Assembly (NCBI GenBank): GCA_900544945.1
Contig: UQXG01000005.1
Coordinates: 1-33,232 of the forward strand
Length of the DNA: 33,232 nt
Origin: an uncultured Eubacteriales bacterium
GTDB lineage: Bacteria; Bacillota; Clostridia; Oscillospirales; Oscillospiraceae
Direction of reading: 5' to 3'
The position numbers were made by a program, and so were the translations under genes. The notes under the pieces were generated by a model. That model was not told the DNA's origin, did not search any database, and saw only the letters and a list, made by a program, of their open reading frames with translations. Shown here piece after piece: positions 1-6,871 of the stretch (positions are counted from its first letter, which is position 1; each line of letters opens with the position of its first letter).

Positions 1-58
1 TGATTTATAAGGAAAGAAATCACAAAACAAGTCTCATATGAACTCCTTGCCCTTCAGG

Positions 59-89
59 CAATTAAAATCTTTTTTAAAGATTTTAATTG
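59..89 (-). terminator. AT-rich hairpin after garR
   Basis: A perfect 14-bp stem (59-72 with 76-89, loop TTT) lies 20 bases past the garR stop. An outer 7-bp pair, GAACTCC at 40-46 with GGAGTTC at 89-95, encloses it, together with a small TTGCC/GGCAA hairpin at 47-61 that shares its last bases with the main stem. There is no clean U-run on the minus strand, so termination is a guess. It could instead be a repeat, because a similar AT-rich hairpin closes the window at 33190-33221. Confidence 0.4.
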
Positions 90-109
90 GAGTTCAGTAT
101 CAGCGGTTC

Positions 110-985
110 TCAGCGACCGATGTGAATGCCGGTCAGATGCTCGTAGTATTTGGCGATGGCACTGTGGTCATTTTCTCCGCAGTCGTTGTTGTGCAGCCAC
201 TGCAAAATTTCCTGGACAGAGGCGGTCATGGGTACCGGCGCGCCGACGGTGTGGGCGCAGTCCAGGGCGTTGTTCAGATCCTTGATGTGCAGATCGATTT
301 TGAAGCCGGGCTTGTCGTTGCCGGCAATCATCATGGGGCCCTTGGCGTCCAGCACCGTGGAGCCTGCCAGCCCCCCACGGATGGCCTTGTAGACCACCTC
401 CGGGTCCACCCCCGCCTTCTGCGCCAGGGTGAAGGCCTCGGCCACCGCCTGGATGTTGCAGGCCACAATGATCTGATTGGCAAGCTTGGTGGTGTTGCCC
501 GCGCCTACCTCCCCGCACCGGGTAACGGAGGCACCCATAGCCCCCAGAATATCCTTGCAGCGGTCAAAAACCGCCTGCTTGCCGCCCACCATAAAGCTCA
601 GAGTGCCGTCGATGGCTTTCGGCTCCCCGCCGGACACGGGGGCATCCAGCATTTCCACGCCCTTTTCCGCCAGCGCGGCGGCGATTTCCTTGGAAACCAC
701 CGGGCTGATGGAGCTGCAATCGATGAAAATCTGCCCGGGGCGCATATCCTTTATCACATCCCCCAGGATAACCTCCCTGACCTGAGGGCCGTTGGGCAGC
801 ATGGTGATGATGACCTCGGCGTTTTCCGCCAGCTCCTTCCGGGTTGCGGCGTGGGCACCGCAGGCGGCCAGCTCCTCCATAGGCCCCTGGCTCCGATTGT
901 TCACCCAGAGATCGTAGCCCGCCTTCAATAGATTCTTGGCCATGGGCTTACCCATGATCCCCAGTCCGATCCATCCGATTTTCAT
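110..985 (-). CDS. garR: 2-hydroxy-3-oxopropionate (tartronate semialdehyde) reductase
   Basis: This is a 291-residue beta-hydroxyacid dehydrogenase predicted to reduce tartronate semialdehyde to D-glycerate with NAD(P)H in the cytoplasm. The N-terminal Rossmann motif GLGIMG is at residues 8-13. The substrate loop DAPVSGGEPKA follows near residue 116, and the catalytic lysine lies in GAGNTTKLANQ near 163-173. The C-terminal helical domain contains KDLNNALDCA and ends with the DHSAIAKYYEHL motif typical of GarR. Length is normal for the family. The ATG at 985 follows AGGAGGAATGCGCT, a strong ribosome site. It stands alone, with its own promoter at 1029-1057 and no glycerate kinase or aldolase beside it. 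Close relatives such as 3-hydroxyisobutyrate dehydrogenase are the main alternative; the C-terminal motif favours GarR. Confidence 0.85.
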   Translation of the reverse strand: MKIGWIGLGIMGKPMAKNLLKAGYDLWVNNRSQGPMEELAACGAHAATRKELAENAEVIITMLPNGPQVREVILGDVIKDMRPGQIFIDCSSISPVVSKEIAAALAEKGVEMLDAPVSGGEPKAIDGTLSFMVGGKQAVFDRCKDILGAMGASVTRCGEVGAGNTTKLANQIIVACNIQAVAEAFTLAQKAGVDPEVVYKAIRGGLAGSTVLDAKGPMMIAGNDKPGFKIDLHIKDLNNALDCAHTVGAPVPMTASVQEILQWLHNNDCGENDHSAIAKYYEHLTGIHIGR

Positions 986-1028
986 AGCGCATTCCTCCTA
1001 GCAATTCTGTGGGGCAATCCATGCCTCT

Positions 1029-1057
1029 ATTGTAGCGAGTCCGCCCGCACCTGTCTA
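1029..1057 (-). promoter_or_regulatory. Sigma-A promoter of garR
   Basis: On the minus strand TAGACA (1052-1057) and TACAAT (1029-1034) are separated by 17 bases. The start site should fall near 1022, giving a leader of about 37 nt with the AGGAGG site at its end. Confidence 0.65.
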
Positions 1058-1385
1058 TATTTATTTTCACACCGCCGGGCGGTGATGATCGGTGGTCTGC
1101 CGCTTTTGGCAAAGGCCTCGGTGGACAGTAACCGCCGACACGCCGTTACCCCTTACCCTTTGGGAACGTCCCGTGTGCTGTGCTTCTATTCTAGACTGTC
1201 CTGCTGAAAAAAGCCTGAAAGAAACGGCAAAGAATTTGTGAAGGAATCCAGTCTGCGGCAGAATATTGGGATCGCTTCTCCGGTTATTCCCCAGAAAGCG
1301 CCGCCGCAAATCGGTAAGGATTTCTTTCTCCCCAGACTGGCAAAAATGGAAAGAAAAAAACCCAAACCCCTGGAGAATCAAGGAT
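1058..1385. other. Gene-free stretch upstream of garR
   Basis: No convincing gene lies here. A 121-codon minus-strand frame (1067-1432) has no family features, is rich in His, Arg and Ser, and overlaps the hairpins further right, so I do not call it. The stretch contains a GC hairpin, CACCGCCGGGCGGTG, near 1069-1083, and a GTAAC...GTTAC pairing near 1127-1148. I see no known riboswitch. Confidence 0.4.
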
Positions 1386-1510
1386 TTTGGGCAATGGTTC
1401 CGGCAGCCGGACGCGAGCGCACTATGGAGCACCCGGCGAAAACGCCGGGTGGCAACAGTCCACCGGACTGTTGCATTTGGATAGGTTCGAGTCCGTCCCC
1501 CCTGAATACC
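1386..1510 (+). ncRNA. Candidate structured RNA, T-arm-like end
   Basis: Consecutive perfect hairpins lie on the plus strand. TCCGG-CAG-CCGGA is near 1399-1411. A 9-bp stem, CACCCGGCG/CGCCGGGTG with an AAAA loop, is at 1430-1451. A 10-bp stem, GCAACAGTCC/GGACTGTTGC with an ACC loop, is at 1452-1474. GGTTCGAGTCC, the signature of a tRNA T-loop, follows at 1483-1493, then a run of C. Only two base pairs of a T-stem can form and no matching 5' acceptor strand is visible, so this is not an intact tRNA. It runs into the hairpin at 1511-1545, which can terminate transcription from both sides. No clear plus-strand promoter was found. It may be an undescribed RNA, a tRNA-derived relic or a repeat. 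Confidence 0.35.
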
Positions 1511-1545
1511 AAAAAAGAGAACCCCCGGTCGGGGTTCTCTTTTTT
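1511..1545. terminator. Bidirectional terminator after tRNA-Leu
   Basis: The stem AGAGAACCCC/GGGGTTCTCT with loop CGGTC is flanked by six A on the left and six T on the right. It therefore works as an intrinsic terminator in both directions. On the minus strand it directly follows the tRNA-Leu CCA end; on the plus strand it ends the hairpin cluster at 1386-1510. Confidence 0.85.
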
Positions 1546-1630
1546 GGTGCCGGTGACCGGACTCGAACCGGTACGCTGTCGCCAGCGGTGGATTTTGAGT
1601 CCACTACGTCTACCATTCCATCACACCGGC
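1545..1630 (-). tRNA. tRNA-Leu, anticodon CAA
   Basis: The minus strand folds as a class II tRNA. The acceptor stem is GCCGGTG/CACCGGC with discriminator A, and CCA is encoded. The D-arm contains GGAATGGTAGAC. The anticodon stem GTGGA/TCCAC encloses the loop CTCAAAA, so the anticodon is CAA, reading UUG codons. The long variable arm GCTG-GCGA-CAGC identifies Leu. The T-arm is CCGGTTCGAGTCCGG. It is monocistronic, with its own promoter at 1643-1671 and a terminator directly downstream. Confidence 0.97.
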
Positions 1631-1642
1631 AGGTGTCCACTT

Positions 1643-1671
1643 AGTATAATATAATTCCGGCGAAAATGCAA
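1643..1671 (-). promoter_or_regulatory. Promoter of tRNA-Leu
   Basis: TTGCAT (1666-1671) and TATACT (1643-1648) have a 17-base spacer on the minus strand. The -10 ends 12 bases before the mature tRNA 5' end, as expected for a short precursor leader. Confidence 0.7.
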
Positions 1672-1719
1672 GGAAAATTTTCGGCGGCAGGAACCGCAGC
1701 CGTCCCCATCGGAATGGGC

Positions 1720-2271
1720 TCACTTTCTGTCCCCCTGTCTGCCATACTTCCGCCTTATCTTTTCATCGCGCTGGTTCTGTTTTCTTCGGTTGGTTTTCAC
1801 GAGCAAACGCAGCAGAAGAAAGCCGCCGATGCCTGTCGCCACAAACCACAAGCCGAAAACCAGCACCGGCTTCCAGCTATCCGGCTGACTGCGATATGTC
1901 ACCACCGGCTTCCCATCCACGCACACTTCCTCCGCCAAAAGCCGACTGGAAGGCCTGTTGACGCACCACTTGACCGTTGCTTTTTGCCCCTGCGTCAGCT
2001 GTGCGGATATCTTCTCCCGGTCGTAGTCCCCGGACAGATGAAACCTTTCGCCGTCCGTCGTCACAATGTAATCATAGGACACGCCTTTGACACCGGAAAA
2101 GTGCCGAAGGGCCTGGACGGTCACTTCTCTTTCTTCCAATGCGTTGTAATCTGGCTCCGGAAAAATGTAGGGCCACAGCCCGATGAGAATTCCCAGCACA
2201 ATCAGCGCGCAGGACGCGCAGATCAGCCAGGTATTTTCTTTCAGAATATCTCGGTCTGTTTTTCTGCGCAT
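1720..2271 (-). CDS. Two-TM membrane protein of unknown function
   Basis: This 183-residue protein does not match a family I can name with confidence. A short basic N-terminus (MRRKTDRD) precedes a first membrane segment at about residues 15-34. A soluble domain of about 95 residues follows, with beta-rich stretches, and then a second membrane segment at about 130-152. The tail is strongly basic (NRRKQNQRDEKIRRKYGRQ). Topology suggests both ends are inside and the middle domain outside. The layout resembles small DUF3592-like proteins, but this is a guess. The ATG at 2271 is preferred because GGGGAGGCGG lies just upstream; the frame stays open to 2316, but the extra residues come partly from the neighbouring repeat. 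No promoter is visible between it and the repeat at 2294-2454. Confidence 0.6.
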   Translation of the reverse strand: MRRKTDRDILKENTWLICASCALIVLGILIGLWPYIFPEPDYNALEEREVTVQALRHFSGVKGVSYDYIVTTDGERFHLSGDYDREKISAQLTQGQKATVKWCVNRPSSRLLAEEVCVDGKPVVTYRSQPDSWKPVLVFGLWFVATGIGGFLLLRLLVKTNRRKQNQRDEKIRRKYGRQGDRK

Positions 2272-2293
2272 CCAGCCGCCTCCCCTATCGTAA

Positions 2294-2454
2294 GGAAGCT
2301 CTGAAGAAATCGGCAAGAGCTGGGAGCGAGAGATTTTTCCCTAGGCGAAGGTTCCGGAAGTGGAGGAATACTTTGTGTATTTCCCACTTCCGGAACCGCT
2401 CGGATAGAGAAAAAGATCCGTTATCCAGCCGCAGACGATTTGTTCAGAGTTTCT
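2294..2454 (+). mobile_element. Foldback MITE, copy 1
   Basis: This 161-bp element starts GGAAGCTCTGA and ends TCAGAGTTTCT, with ends that are inverted repeats of about 19 bp. Inside, GCTGG pairs with CCAGC, and a central hairpin of at least 14 bp has arms GGTTCCGGAAGTGG and its complement. Flanks GTAA (2290-2293) and CTAA (2455-2458) match in three of four bases, consistent with an old target duplication. It has no coding capacity. It lies between the pyrB terminator and the two-TM gene. Confidence 0.85.
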
Positions 2455-2470
2455 CTAATATCACAGGCAA

Positions 2471-2506
2471 AAAGCCCTCGCAGCCGTGCCCGGCTGCGAG
2501 GGCTTT
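2471..2506 (-). terminator. Terminator of the pyrimidine operon
   Basis: A perfect 16-bp stem (2471-2486 with 2491-2506, loop of four) lies directly after the pyrB stop. On the minus strand it is followed by TTTTTGCC. It marks the end of the pyrC-to-pyrB operon. Confidence 0.9.
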
Positions 2507-2512
2507 CCCATT

Positions 2513-3595
2513 TTACCCTCTCTGCTCGCAGTAGATGCAGCGGTGGATATCCGCGGCCTTGTCCGTGCAGCGGAAGAGCTGAGGCAGCTCCTGCTCGGTC
2601 TGGGAAATGCACTTGGGATTCCGGCATACCCGGTCGTATTCCAGAGCGGAGGTGTCGATGGCCTCCTTCTCCGGATTCTCCTTGGCCTCCTCCAGAAGCT
2701 TGAGAATCAGCGCCATGCGCATATACTTGCCGTTGAGCGCCTGGCGGAAGTAGGCGGCTCTGGGATCCTCGTCCACCTTCACGCTGATCTCGTTCACCCG
2801 GGGCAGGGGGTGCAGGACGCACATTTTTTCCTTGGCCAGCTTCATTTTCTCCACGTCCAGGACGTAGCTGTCCTTCAGCCGCTCGTACTCCCAGGGATCC
2901 TCGAACCGTTCCCGCTGGATTCGGGTCATGTAGAGCACATCAAGGCTCGGCATGGCCTCCTCCAGGGAGGTGGTGACGGTGTAGGGAATCTTCTTGTTTT
3001 CGAACACATTGTAGCGGATATGCCCGGGAATTTTCAGCTCCTCCGGGGAAATCAGCACAAATTTGTTGCCCTCGTACCGGCTCATGGCCTCGATGAGAGA
3101 ATGCACCGTCCGGCCGTATTTCAGGTCGCCGCAAACGCCGATGGTCAGATTGTCCAGCCGGCCCATTTCCCGGGAGATGGTCAGAAGATCCGCCAGGGTC
3201 TGGGTGGGATGGTTGTGGCCGCCGTCACCGGCGTTGATGACAGGCACGGTGGCCGCCCGGGAGGCAACGTAGGGCGCGCCCTCCTTGGGGTGGCGCATAG
3301 CGATGATGTCGGCGTAGCAGCTGACCATCCGGGCGGTGTCGGACACGCTCTCGCCCTTGGAAGCGGAAGAGGATGACGCTTCACTGAATCCCAGCACCGT
3401 GCCGCCCAGCTCCAGCATAGCCGCCTCAAAGCTCAGGCGGGTACGGGTGGAGGGCTCAAAAAACAGGGTGGCCAGCTTCTTGTGGGCGCACTTGTCCCAG
3501 TAGGCCTCCGGATGGGCGATGATATCCTTGGCAGTGGCGATGAGCTCGTCCAACTCCGCCACGTTCAGCTCCAAAATACTGTTGAGACTTCTCAT
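2513..3595 (-). CDS. pyrB: Aspartate carbamoyltransferase with PyrI-type zinc module
   Basis: This 360-residue enzyme joins carbamoyl phosphate and aspartate, the committed pyrimidine step. Catalytic landmarks are in order: FFEPSTRTRLSFEAA near residue 46, the HPTQTLADL motif, GDLKYGRTVHSL, YMTRIQRERF and HPLPRVNEI. Ordinary PyrB ends near residue 310. Here about 50 more residues follow, with cysteines at 324, 329, 353 and 356 in the pattern C-x4-C-x23-C-x2-C. This is the spacing of the zinc domain of the E. coli regulatory chain PyrI, including CIS after the second cysteine and CEQ/CEK after the last. The nucleotide-binding half of PyrI is absent. The ATG at 3595 overlaps the pyrE stop by 4 bases, implying translational coupling. 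It is the last gene of the operon. Confidence 0.95.
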   Translation of the reverse strand: MRSLNSILELNVAELDELIATAKDIIAHPEAYWDKCAHKKLATLFFEPSTRTRLSFEAAMLELGGTVLGFSEASSSSASKGESVSDTARMVSCYADIIAMRHPKEGAPYVASRAATVPVINAGDGGHNHPTQTLADLLTISREMGRLDNLTIGVCGDLKYGRTVHSLIEAMSRYEGNKFVLISPEELKIPGHIRYNVFENKKIPYTVTTSLEEAMPSLDVLYMTRIQRERFEDPWEYERLKDSYVLDVEKMKLAKEKMCVLHPLPRVNEISVKVDEDPRAAYFRQALNGKYMRMALILKLLEEAKENPEKEAIDTSALEYDRVCRNPKCISQTEQELPQLFRCTDKAADIHRCIYCEQRG

Positions 3596-4248
3596 ACTTT
3601 CGCTCCGTTCACGGCAAGATAGTTCTGGATCCGCTCCACGTTCTCGGCGTTCTTGGGATCCTCCTTCAGGTACTCGATGATGTCATACACATCCACCACG
3701 GAGTACACCGGGAAGCCGAATTCCTCCTCGACCTCCTGCATGGCAAGCTTCTCGCCCTTGCCCCGTTCCTTCCGGTCTACCATGATGAAGGTAGCCGCCA
3801 CCTTCACGCCCTCCAGCTGGCTCAAAATCGCCATGCTCTCCCGGATGGCGGTACCGGCGGTGATGACATCCTCCACGATGACCACCTGCTCCCCGGTCTG
3901 GGGCACATAGCCCACGAACACGCCGCCCTCGCCGTGATCCTTGGCTTCCTTCCGGTTGAAGAAGAAGGGCACGTTCAGGCCGTCCTTGCTCAGCGCCACA
4001 GCGGCGGACACGGCGATGGAAATGCCCTTGTAGGCAGGGCCGTAGAGGACGGCCTTCTGATTGCCCAGCTTTTCCTTGTAGGCTCTGGCATAAAACTGGC
4101 CCAGAGTGGCAATTTCCTCACCGGTCTTGATCATACCGGCGTTGATGAAATAGGGAATTTTCCGGCCGGATTTGGCGGTGAAATCGCCGAAGCGCAGAAC
4201 CCCGGCCTTTTCCAGAAACTGAATGAATTCTCTTTTGTAGCTTTCCAT
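3592..4248 (-). CDS. pyrE: Orotate phosphoribosyltransferase
   Basis: This 218-residue cytoplasmic enzyme transfers ribose 5-phosphate from PRPP to orotate, giving OMP. The PRPP-binding signature VVIVEDVITAGTA occupies residues 122-134. The N-terminal AKSGRKIPYFIN segment (25-36) and the hood/loop segment NRKEAKDHGEGG (98-109) fit the bacterial PyrE family. Length is normal. The ATG at 4248 follows a GGAGGG ribosome site and is separated from pyrF by 111 bases, which hold a small inverted repeat (4310-4348). Its stop overlaps the pyrB start by 4 bases. Confidence 0.96.
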   Translation of the reverse strand: MESYKREFIQFLEKAGVLRFGDFTAKSGRKIPYFINAGMIKTGEEIATLGQFYARAYKEKLGNQKAVLYGPAYKGISIAVSAAVALSKDGLNVPFFFNRKEAKDHGEGGVFVGYVPQTGEQVVIVEDVITAGTAIRESMAILSQLEGVKVAATFIMVDRKERGKGEKLAMQEVEEEFGFPVYSVVDVYDIIEYLKEDPKNAENVERIQNYLAVNGAKV

Positions 4249-4309
4249 GAGACACCCTCCTGATTGAAATCTTGGAAAAACGTCGTATATACCTGTCTGA
4301 AAATCCGGG

Positions 4310-4348
4310 GGATTGCCACGCCAGTGTGAGCACTGGCTCGCAATGACA
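4310..4348. repeat. CATTGCGA-family repeat, short form
   Basis: GGATTGCCACGCCAGTG, a TGAG loop, then CACTGGCTCGCAATGACA form one hairpin between pyrF and pyrE. The two ends match the outer ends of the 289-bp composite at 19180-19468, so this is a minimal copy without the inner part. It has no U-run and probably does not stop operon transcription. Confidence 0.75.
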
Positions 4349-4359
4349 CCGAATATCTG

Positions 4360-5058
4360 TCAATCTACGAACTCGGCCAGGCACCGCTCGTAGGCGGCCA
4401 CCGGGTCGGCGGCAGCGGTGATGGGACGACCCACCACGATATAGTCGGAACCGATGGCCTTGGCGGCGGCGGGGGTCATGACCCGCTTCTGATCGCCGAT
4501 GTCCCCGTCGGCAAAACGAACGCCGGGGGTGACGGTGAGGAAATTACGTCCGCACCGGTCGTGAACCTTCTGGGCTTCCAGGGGGGAGCAGACCACCCCG
4601 TCCAGACCGGCATTCTTGGCGGTCTCGGCGTAGTGCATGACCACCTGGTCAATGGGCTCGTGAATGAGCAAATCCCGCTCCATGGCCTCCTGATCGGTGG
4701 AGGTCAGCTGGGTCACGGCGATGAGCAGAGGCCGGGTTCCGTCAGGCCGGGTCAGACCCTCCAGGGCGGCGCGCATCATGGCGGTGGTACCCGCGGCGTG
4801 AAGATTCGTAATGTCCACATCCAACTTGCTCAGCACCGCCATGGACTTCTTCACGGTGTTGGGGATGTCGTGGAGCTTCAAATCCAGGAAAATCTTATGG
4901 CCTCTGGCCTTCAGCTCCCGGACAATGCTGGGACCCTCGGCATAGTACAGCTCCATGCCGATCTTCACGAAGGGCTTGCGCCCGGTGAACTTGTCCAGGA
5001 AGGCAAAAGTTGCCTCCGCGCTGGAAAAATCGCAGGCTACGATTACGTCCTTACCCAT
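4360..5058 (-). CDS. pyrF: Orotidine 5'-phosphate decarboxylase
   Basis: This 232-residue TIM-barrel enzyme decarboxylates OMP to UMP, the last step of the pathway. The catalytic D-K-x-x-D array is in FLDLKLHDIPNTV, with D59, K61 and D64. The phosphate-gripper region TPGVRFADGDIGDQKR and the closing GSDYIVVGRPIT are present near the C-terminus. This is the short group typical of Bacillus and Clostridia. Its ATG at 5058 directly abuts the pyrD stop at 5059-5061, so the two are almost certainly cotranscribed and coupled. Confidence 0.96.
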   Translation of the reverse strand: MGKDVIVACDFSSAEATFAFLDKFTGRKPFVKIGMELYYAEGPSIVRELKARGHKIFLDLKLHDIPNTVKKSMAVLSKLDVDITNLHAAGTTAMMRAALEGLTRPDGTRPLLIAVTQLTSTDQEAMERDLLIHEPIDQVVMHYAETAKNAGLDGVVCSPLEAQKVHDRCGRNFLTVTPGVRFADGDIGDQKRVMTPAAAKAIGSDYIVVGRPITAAADPVAAYERCLAEFVD

Positions 5059-5970
5059 TTACTTTACGCCTCCTATAATCTCACTTAAATTTTCGATTCC
5101 GTATTTTGCCATGGTTTCCGGCAGTGCCCGGACAATGTCCCGGCTGGCAAAGGGGTTTACCAGATTGGCAGCTCCCACCTCCACGGCGGTGGCTCCTGCC
5201 AGCATCATTTCGATTACGTCCTCGGCGCTTTGCACGCCGCCCATGCCGACCACCGGGATTTTCACCGCCTTGGCCACCTGGTAGACCATCCGCACCGCCA
5301 CCGGGAAGATGGCAGGGCCGGAGAAGCCGCCCATGGTATTGGCAATCACAGGTCTGCGGGTACGCAGGTTGATGCGCATCCCAAGCATGGTGTTGATCAG
5401 GCTGATGCCGTCGGCTCCGGCTTCCTCGCAGGCCTTGGCAATGGACACAATGTCCGTCACATTGGGGGAAAGCTTGATGATGACGGGCTTTTTCGTCACC
5501 GCCTTCACCGCCCGGGTGACCTCGGCGGCCGCTTCCGGGCAGGTGCCGAAGCTCATGCCGCCGCCGTGAACATTGGGGCAGCTGACGTTGACCTCCAGCC
5601 AGCCCACCTGAGGCTCTTTGTCCAGCTTTTCGCAGGTGTAGGCGTAGTCGGCAACGGAAAAGCCGGACACGTTGGCCATTACCGGCTTGCGGAAAACTTT
5701 CTTCAATTTTGGAAGCTCCCGGGCAATCACCGCCTCCACGCCGGGATTCTGCAAGCCCACGGCGTTGATCATACCGGCGGTGCACTCGGCGATCCGGGGG
5801 GTGGGGTTTCCGAACCGGGCATCCTTGGTGGTTCCCTTGAAGGAGAAGGTGCCAAGCTCGTTGATGTCGTAAAGCTCGGCGTACTCGTAGCCGTAGCCGA
5901 AGGTGCCGGAGGCGGGAATCACGGGATTGGAAAGTTCAATGCCGCACAAATTTACGCTCAGGCTTCCCAT
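5059..5970 (-). CDS. pyrD: Dihydroorotate dehydrogenase, class 1B catalytic subunit
   Basis: This 303-residue FMN protein oxidises dihydroorotate to orotate. The catalytic base is a cysteine (C131 in VNVSCPNVHGGG), which marks class 1 enzymes. FMN-site segments include PASGTFGYGYEY (19-30), KLSPNVTDI, NTMGGFSGPAI and GMGGVQSAED. A PyrK partner directly upstream makes it the NAD-linked class 1B form, an A2B2 cytoplasmic complex. The ATG at 5970 lies inside the end of pyrK with a 13-base overlap, and GGAGGAGATTTT precedes it within the pyrK coding sequence. Confidence 0.96.
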   Translation of the reverse strand: MGSLSVNLCGIELSNPVIPASGTFGYGYEYAELYDINELGTFSFKGTTKDARFGNPTPRIAECTAGMINAVGLQNPGVEAVIARELPKLKKVFRKPVMANVSGFSVADYAYTCEKLDKEPQVGWLEVNVSCPNVHGGGMSFGTCPEAAAEVTRAVKAVTKKPVIIKLSPNVTDIVSIAKACEEAGADGISLINTMLGMRINLRTRRPVIANTMGGFSGPAIFPVAVRMVYQVAKAVKIPVVGMGGVQSAEDVIEMMLAGATAVEVGAANLVNPFASRDIVRALPETMAKYGIENLSEIIGGVK

Positions 5971-6692
5971 AAAATCTCCTCCTTCCGCATGACGGGGCCG
6001 TCCTTGCAGATTCGCTTGTAGCCCGTCAGGGTCTTGCAGGAGCAGCCCATACAGGCGCCGAAGCCGCAGCCCATCCGCTCCTCAAAGCTCATCTGGCCGG
6101 AGGTGTTGGTGGCCCGATAGACGGCCTTCAGCATCGGCTCCGGGCCGCAGCAGCAGAAATGGGTGTAGCTTTCCGGCAGGGCATCGGTGACGAAGCCCTT
6201 TTGGCCGTAGGAACCGTCCACCGTGGTGACGGTGACGGTACAGCCCAAATCTTTGAATTCCTGCTCATAGAAAATCTCGTTTTTGGTGTTGAAGCCCAGA
6301 ATCACGGTAACTTTTTTGCCCTGAGCCAGCAGCTTTTTCGCCAGGTTGTACATCGGCGGCACGCCCACGCCGCCGCCCAGCAGCACAGGGGCGTCTCCCG
6401 TCAGGCTCAGGTCATAGCCGTTTCCGAGGCCCGTCAGGATATCCAGGGTCTCCCCTGCCTGCATGGCCGCCATCTGCGCCGTCCCCTTGCCCACCACTTT
6501 GTAGACAATGGTAAGGGTTTTTTCATCATAGTCGCAGACGGAGATCGGCCGGCGCAGGAACTTCCCGGACAGCTGAATATTCACAAACTGCCCCGGGGCG
6601 GTGATGGCGGAGGTGTCTCCGGAAAGCACCATCCGGTACACGGTGTCCGTCAGGGCGGCGTTGCTTTCAATGGTGAAAATACCTTGTTTCAT
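5958..6692 (-). CDS. pyrK: Dihydroorotate dehydrogenase electron-transfer subunit
   Basis: This 244-residue flavo-iron-sulfur protein passes electrons from PyrD to NAD. Residues 47-54 (RRPISVCD) form the FAD-binding RxxS site, and GGGVGVPP (107-114) starts the NAD domain. The C-terminal 2Fe-2S cluster has cysteines 209, 214, 217 and 229 in the C-x4-C-x2-C-x11-C pattern. The ATG at 6692 is chosen because GGGAGAAATT precedes it and the protein then starts MKQGIFTIES, as in homologs. The frame is open upstream to 6752, but the added 20 residues have no family support. An inverted repeat (6719-6739) lies just before it. Confidence 0.95.
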   Translation of the reverse strand: MKQGIFTIESNAALTDTVYRMVLSGDTSAITAPGQFVNIQLSGKFLRRPISVCDYDEKTLTIVYKVVGKGTAQMAAMQAGETLDILTGLGNGYDLSLTGDAPVLLGGGVGVPPMYNLAKKLLAQGKKVTVILGFNTKNEIFYEQEFKDLGCTVTVTTVDGSYGQKGFVTDALPESYTHFCCCGPEPMLKAVYRATNTSGQMSFEERMGCGFGACMGCSCKTLTGYKRICKDGPVMRKEEILWEA

Positions 6693-6718
6693 AATTTCTC
6701 CCGTTTCGTTGTAGCAGC

Positions 6719-6739
6719 TGTTACAAAATACTTGTAACA
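6719..6739. promoter_or_regulatory. Inverted repeat upstream of pyrK
   Basis: TGTTACA and TGTAACA are perfect 7-base complements separated by 7 bases, 27 bases before the pyrK start. It could be an operator or part of an RNA hairpin. The half-site recalls Rex-type TTGTTA sequences, but the spacing does not fit the usual Rex palindrome. No good promoter accompanies it. Confidence 0.35.
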
Positions 6740-6774
6740 ACCCCACAATCATGCTCTTCCCTACATCTTGTGGA

Positions 6775-6824
6775 TGTAGGGGCGGCCATTGGCCGCCCGC
6801 GGGCGACGAATCGTCGCCCCTACA
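6775..6824. repeat. TGTAGGGG-family inverted repeat, copy 1
   Basis: This 50-bp unit starts TGTAGGGG and ends CCCCTACA. It contains two inner hairpins, GGCGGCCATTGGCCGCC and CGACGAATCGTCG. An extra half-unit lies just left of it, with CCCTACATC and GATGTAGGG pairing at 6759-6781. It sits in the 179-base gap between carB and pyrK. Two more family members are at 17419-17511 and 30081-30163. Confidence 0.8.
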
Positions 6825-6871
6825 AATTCTATTGATAGATTTGCTCTATTCTTCAATATTTCCGAAGATTT

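Noticed and set aside
1067..1432. A 121-codon minus-strand frame upstream of garR
   Set aside because: No ribosome site, no family features, and it runs into the hairpin cluster.
1483..1505. A second intact tRNA gene ending in GGTTCGAGTCC
   Set aside because: The T-stem has only two pairs and no matching acceptor 5' strand or anticodon arm could be found.
1387..1654. Short frames through the tRNA-Leu region
   Set aside because: They translate tRNA and terminator sequence (for example RTRTGT and DSKSTAGDSVPVRVRSP), a well-known kind of false protein.
6719..6739. Rex operator
   Set aside because: The half-sites are similar, but the spacing does not match the usual 18-bp Rex palindrome.
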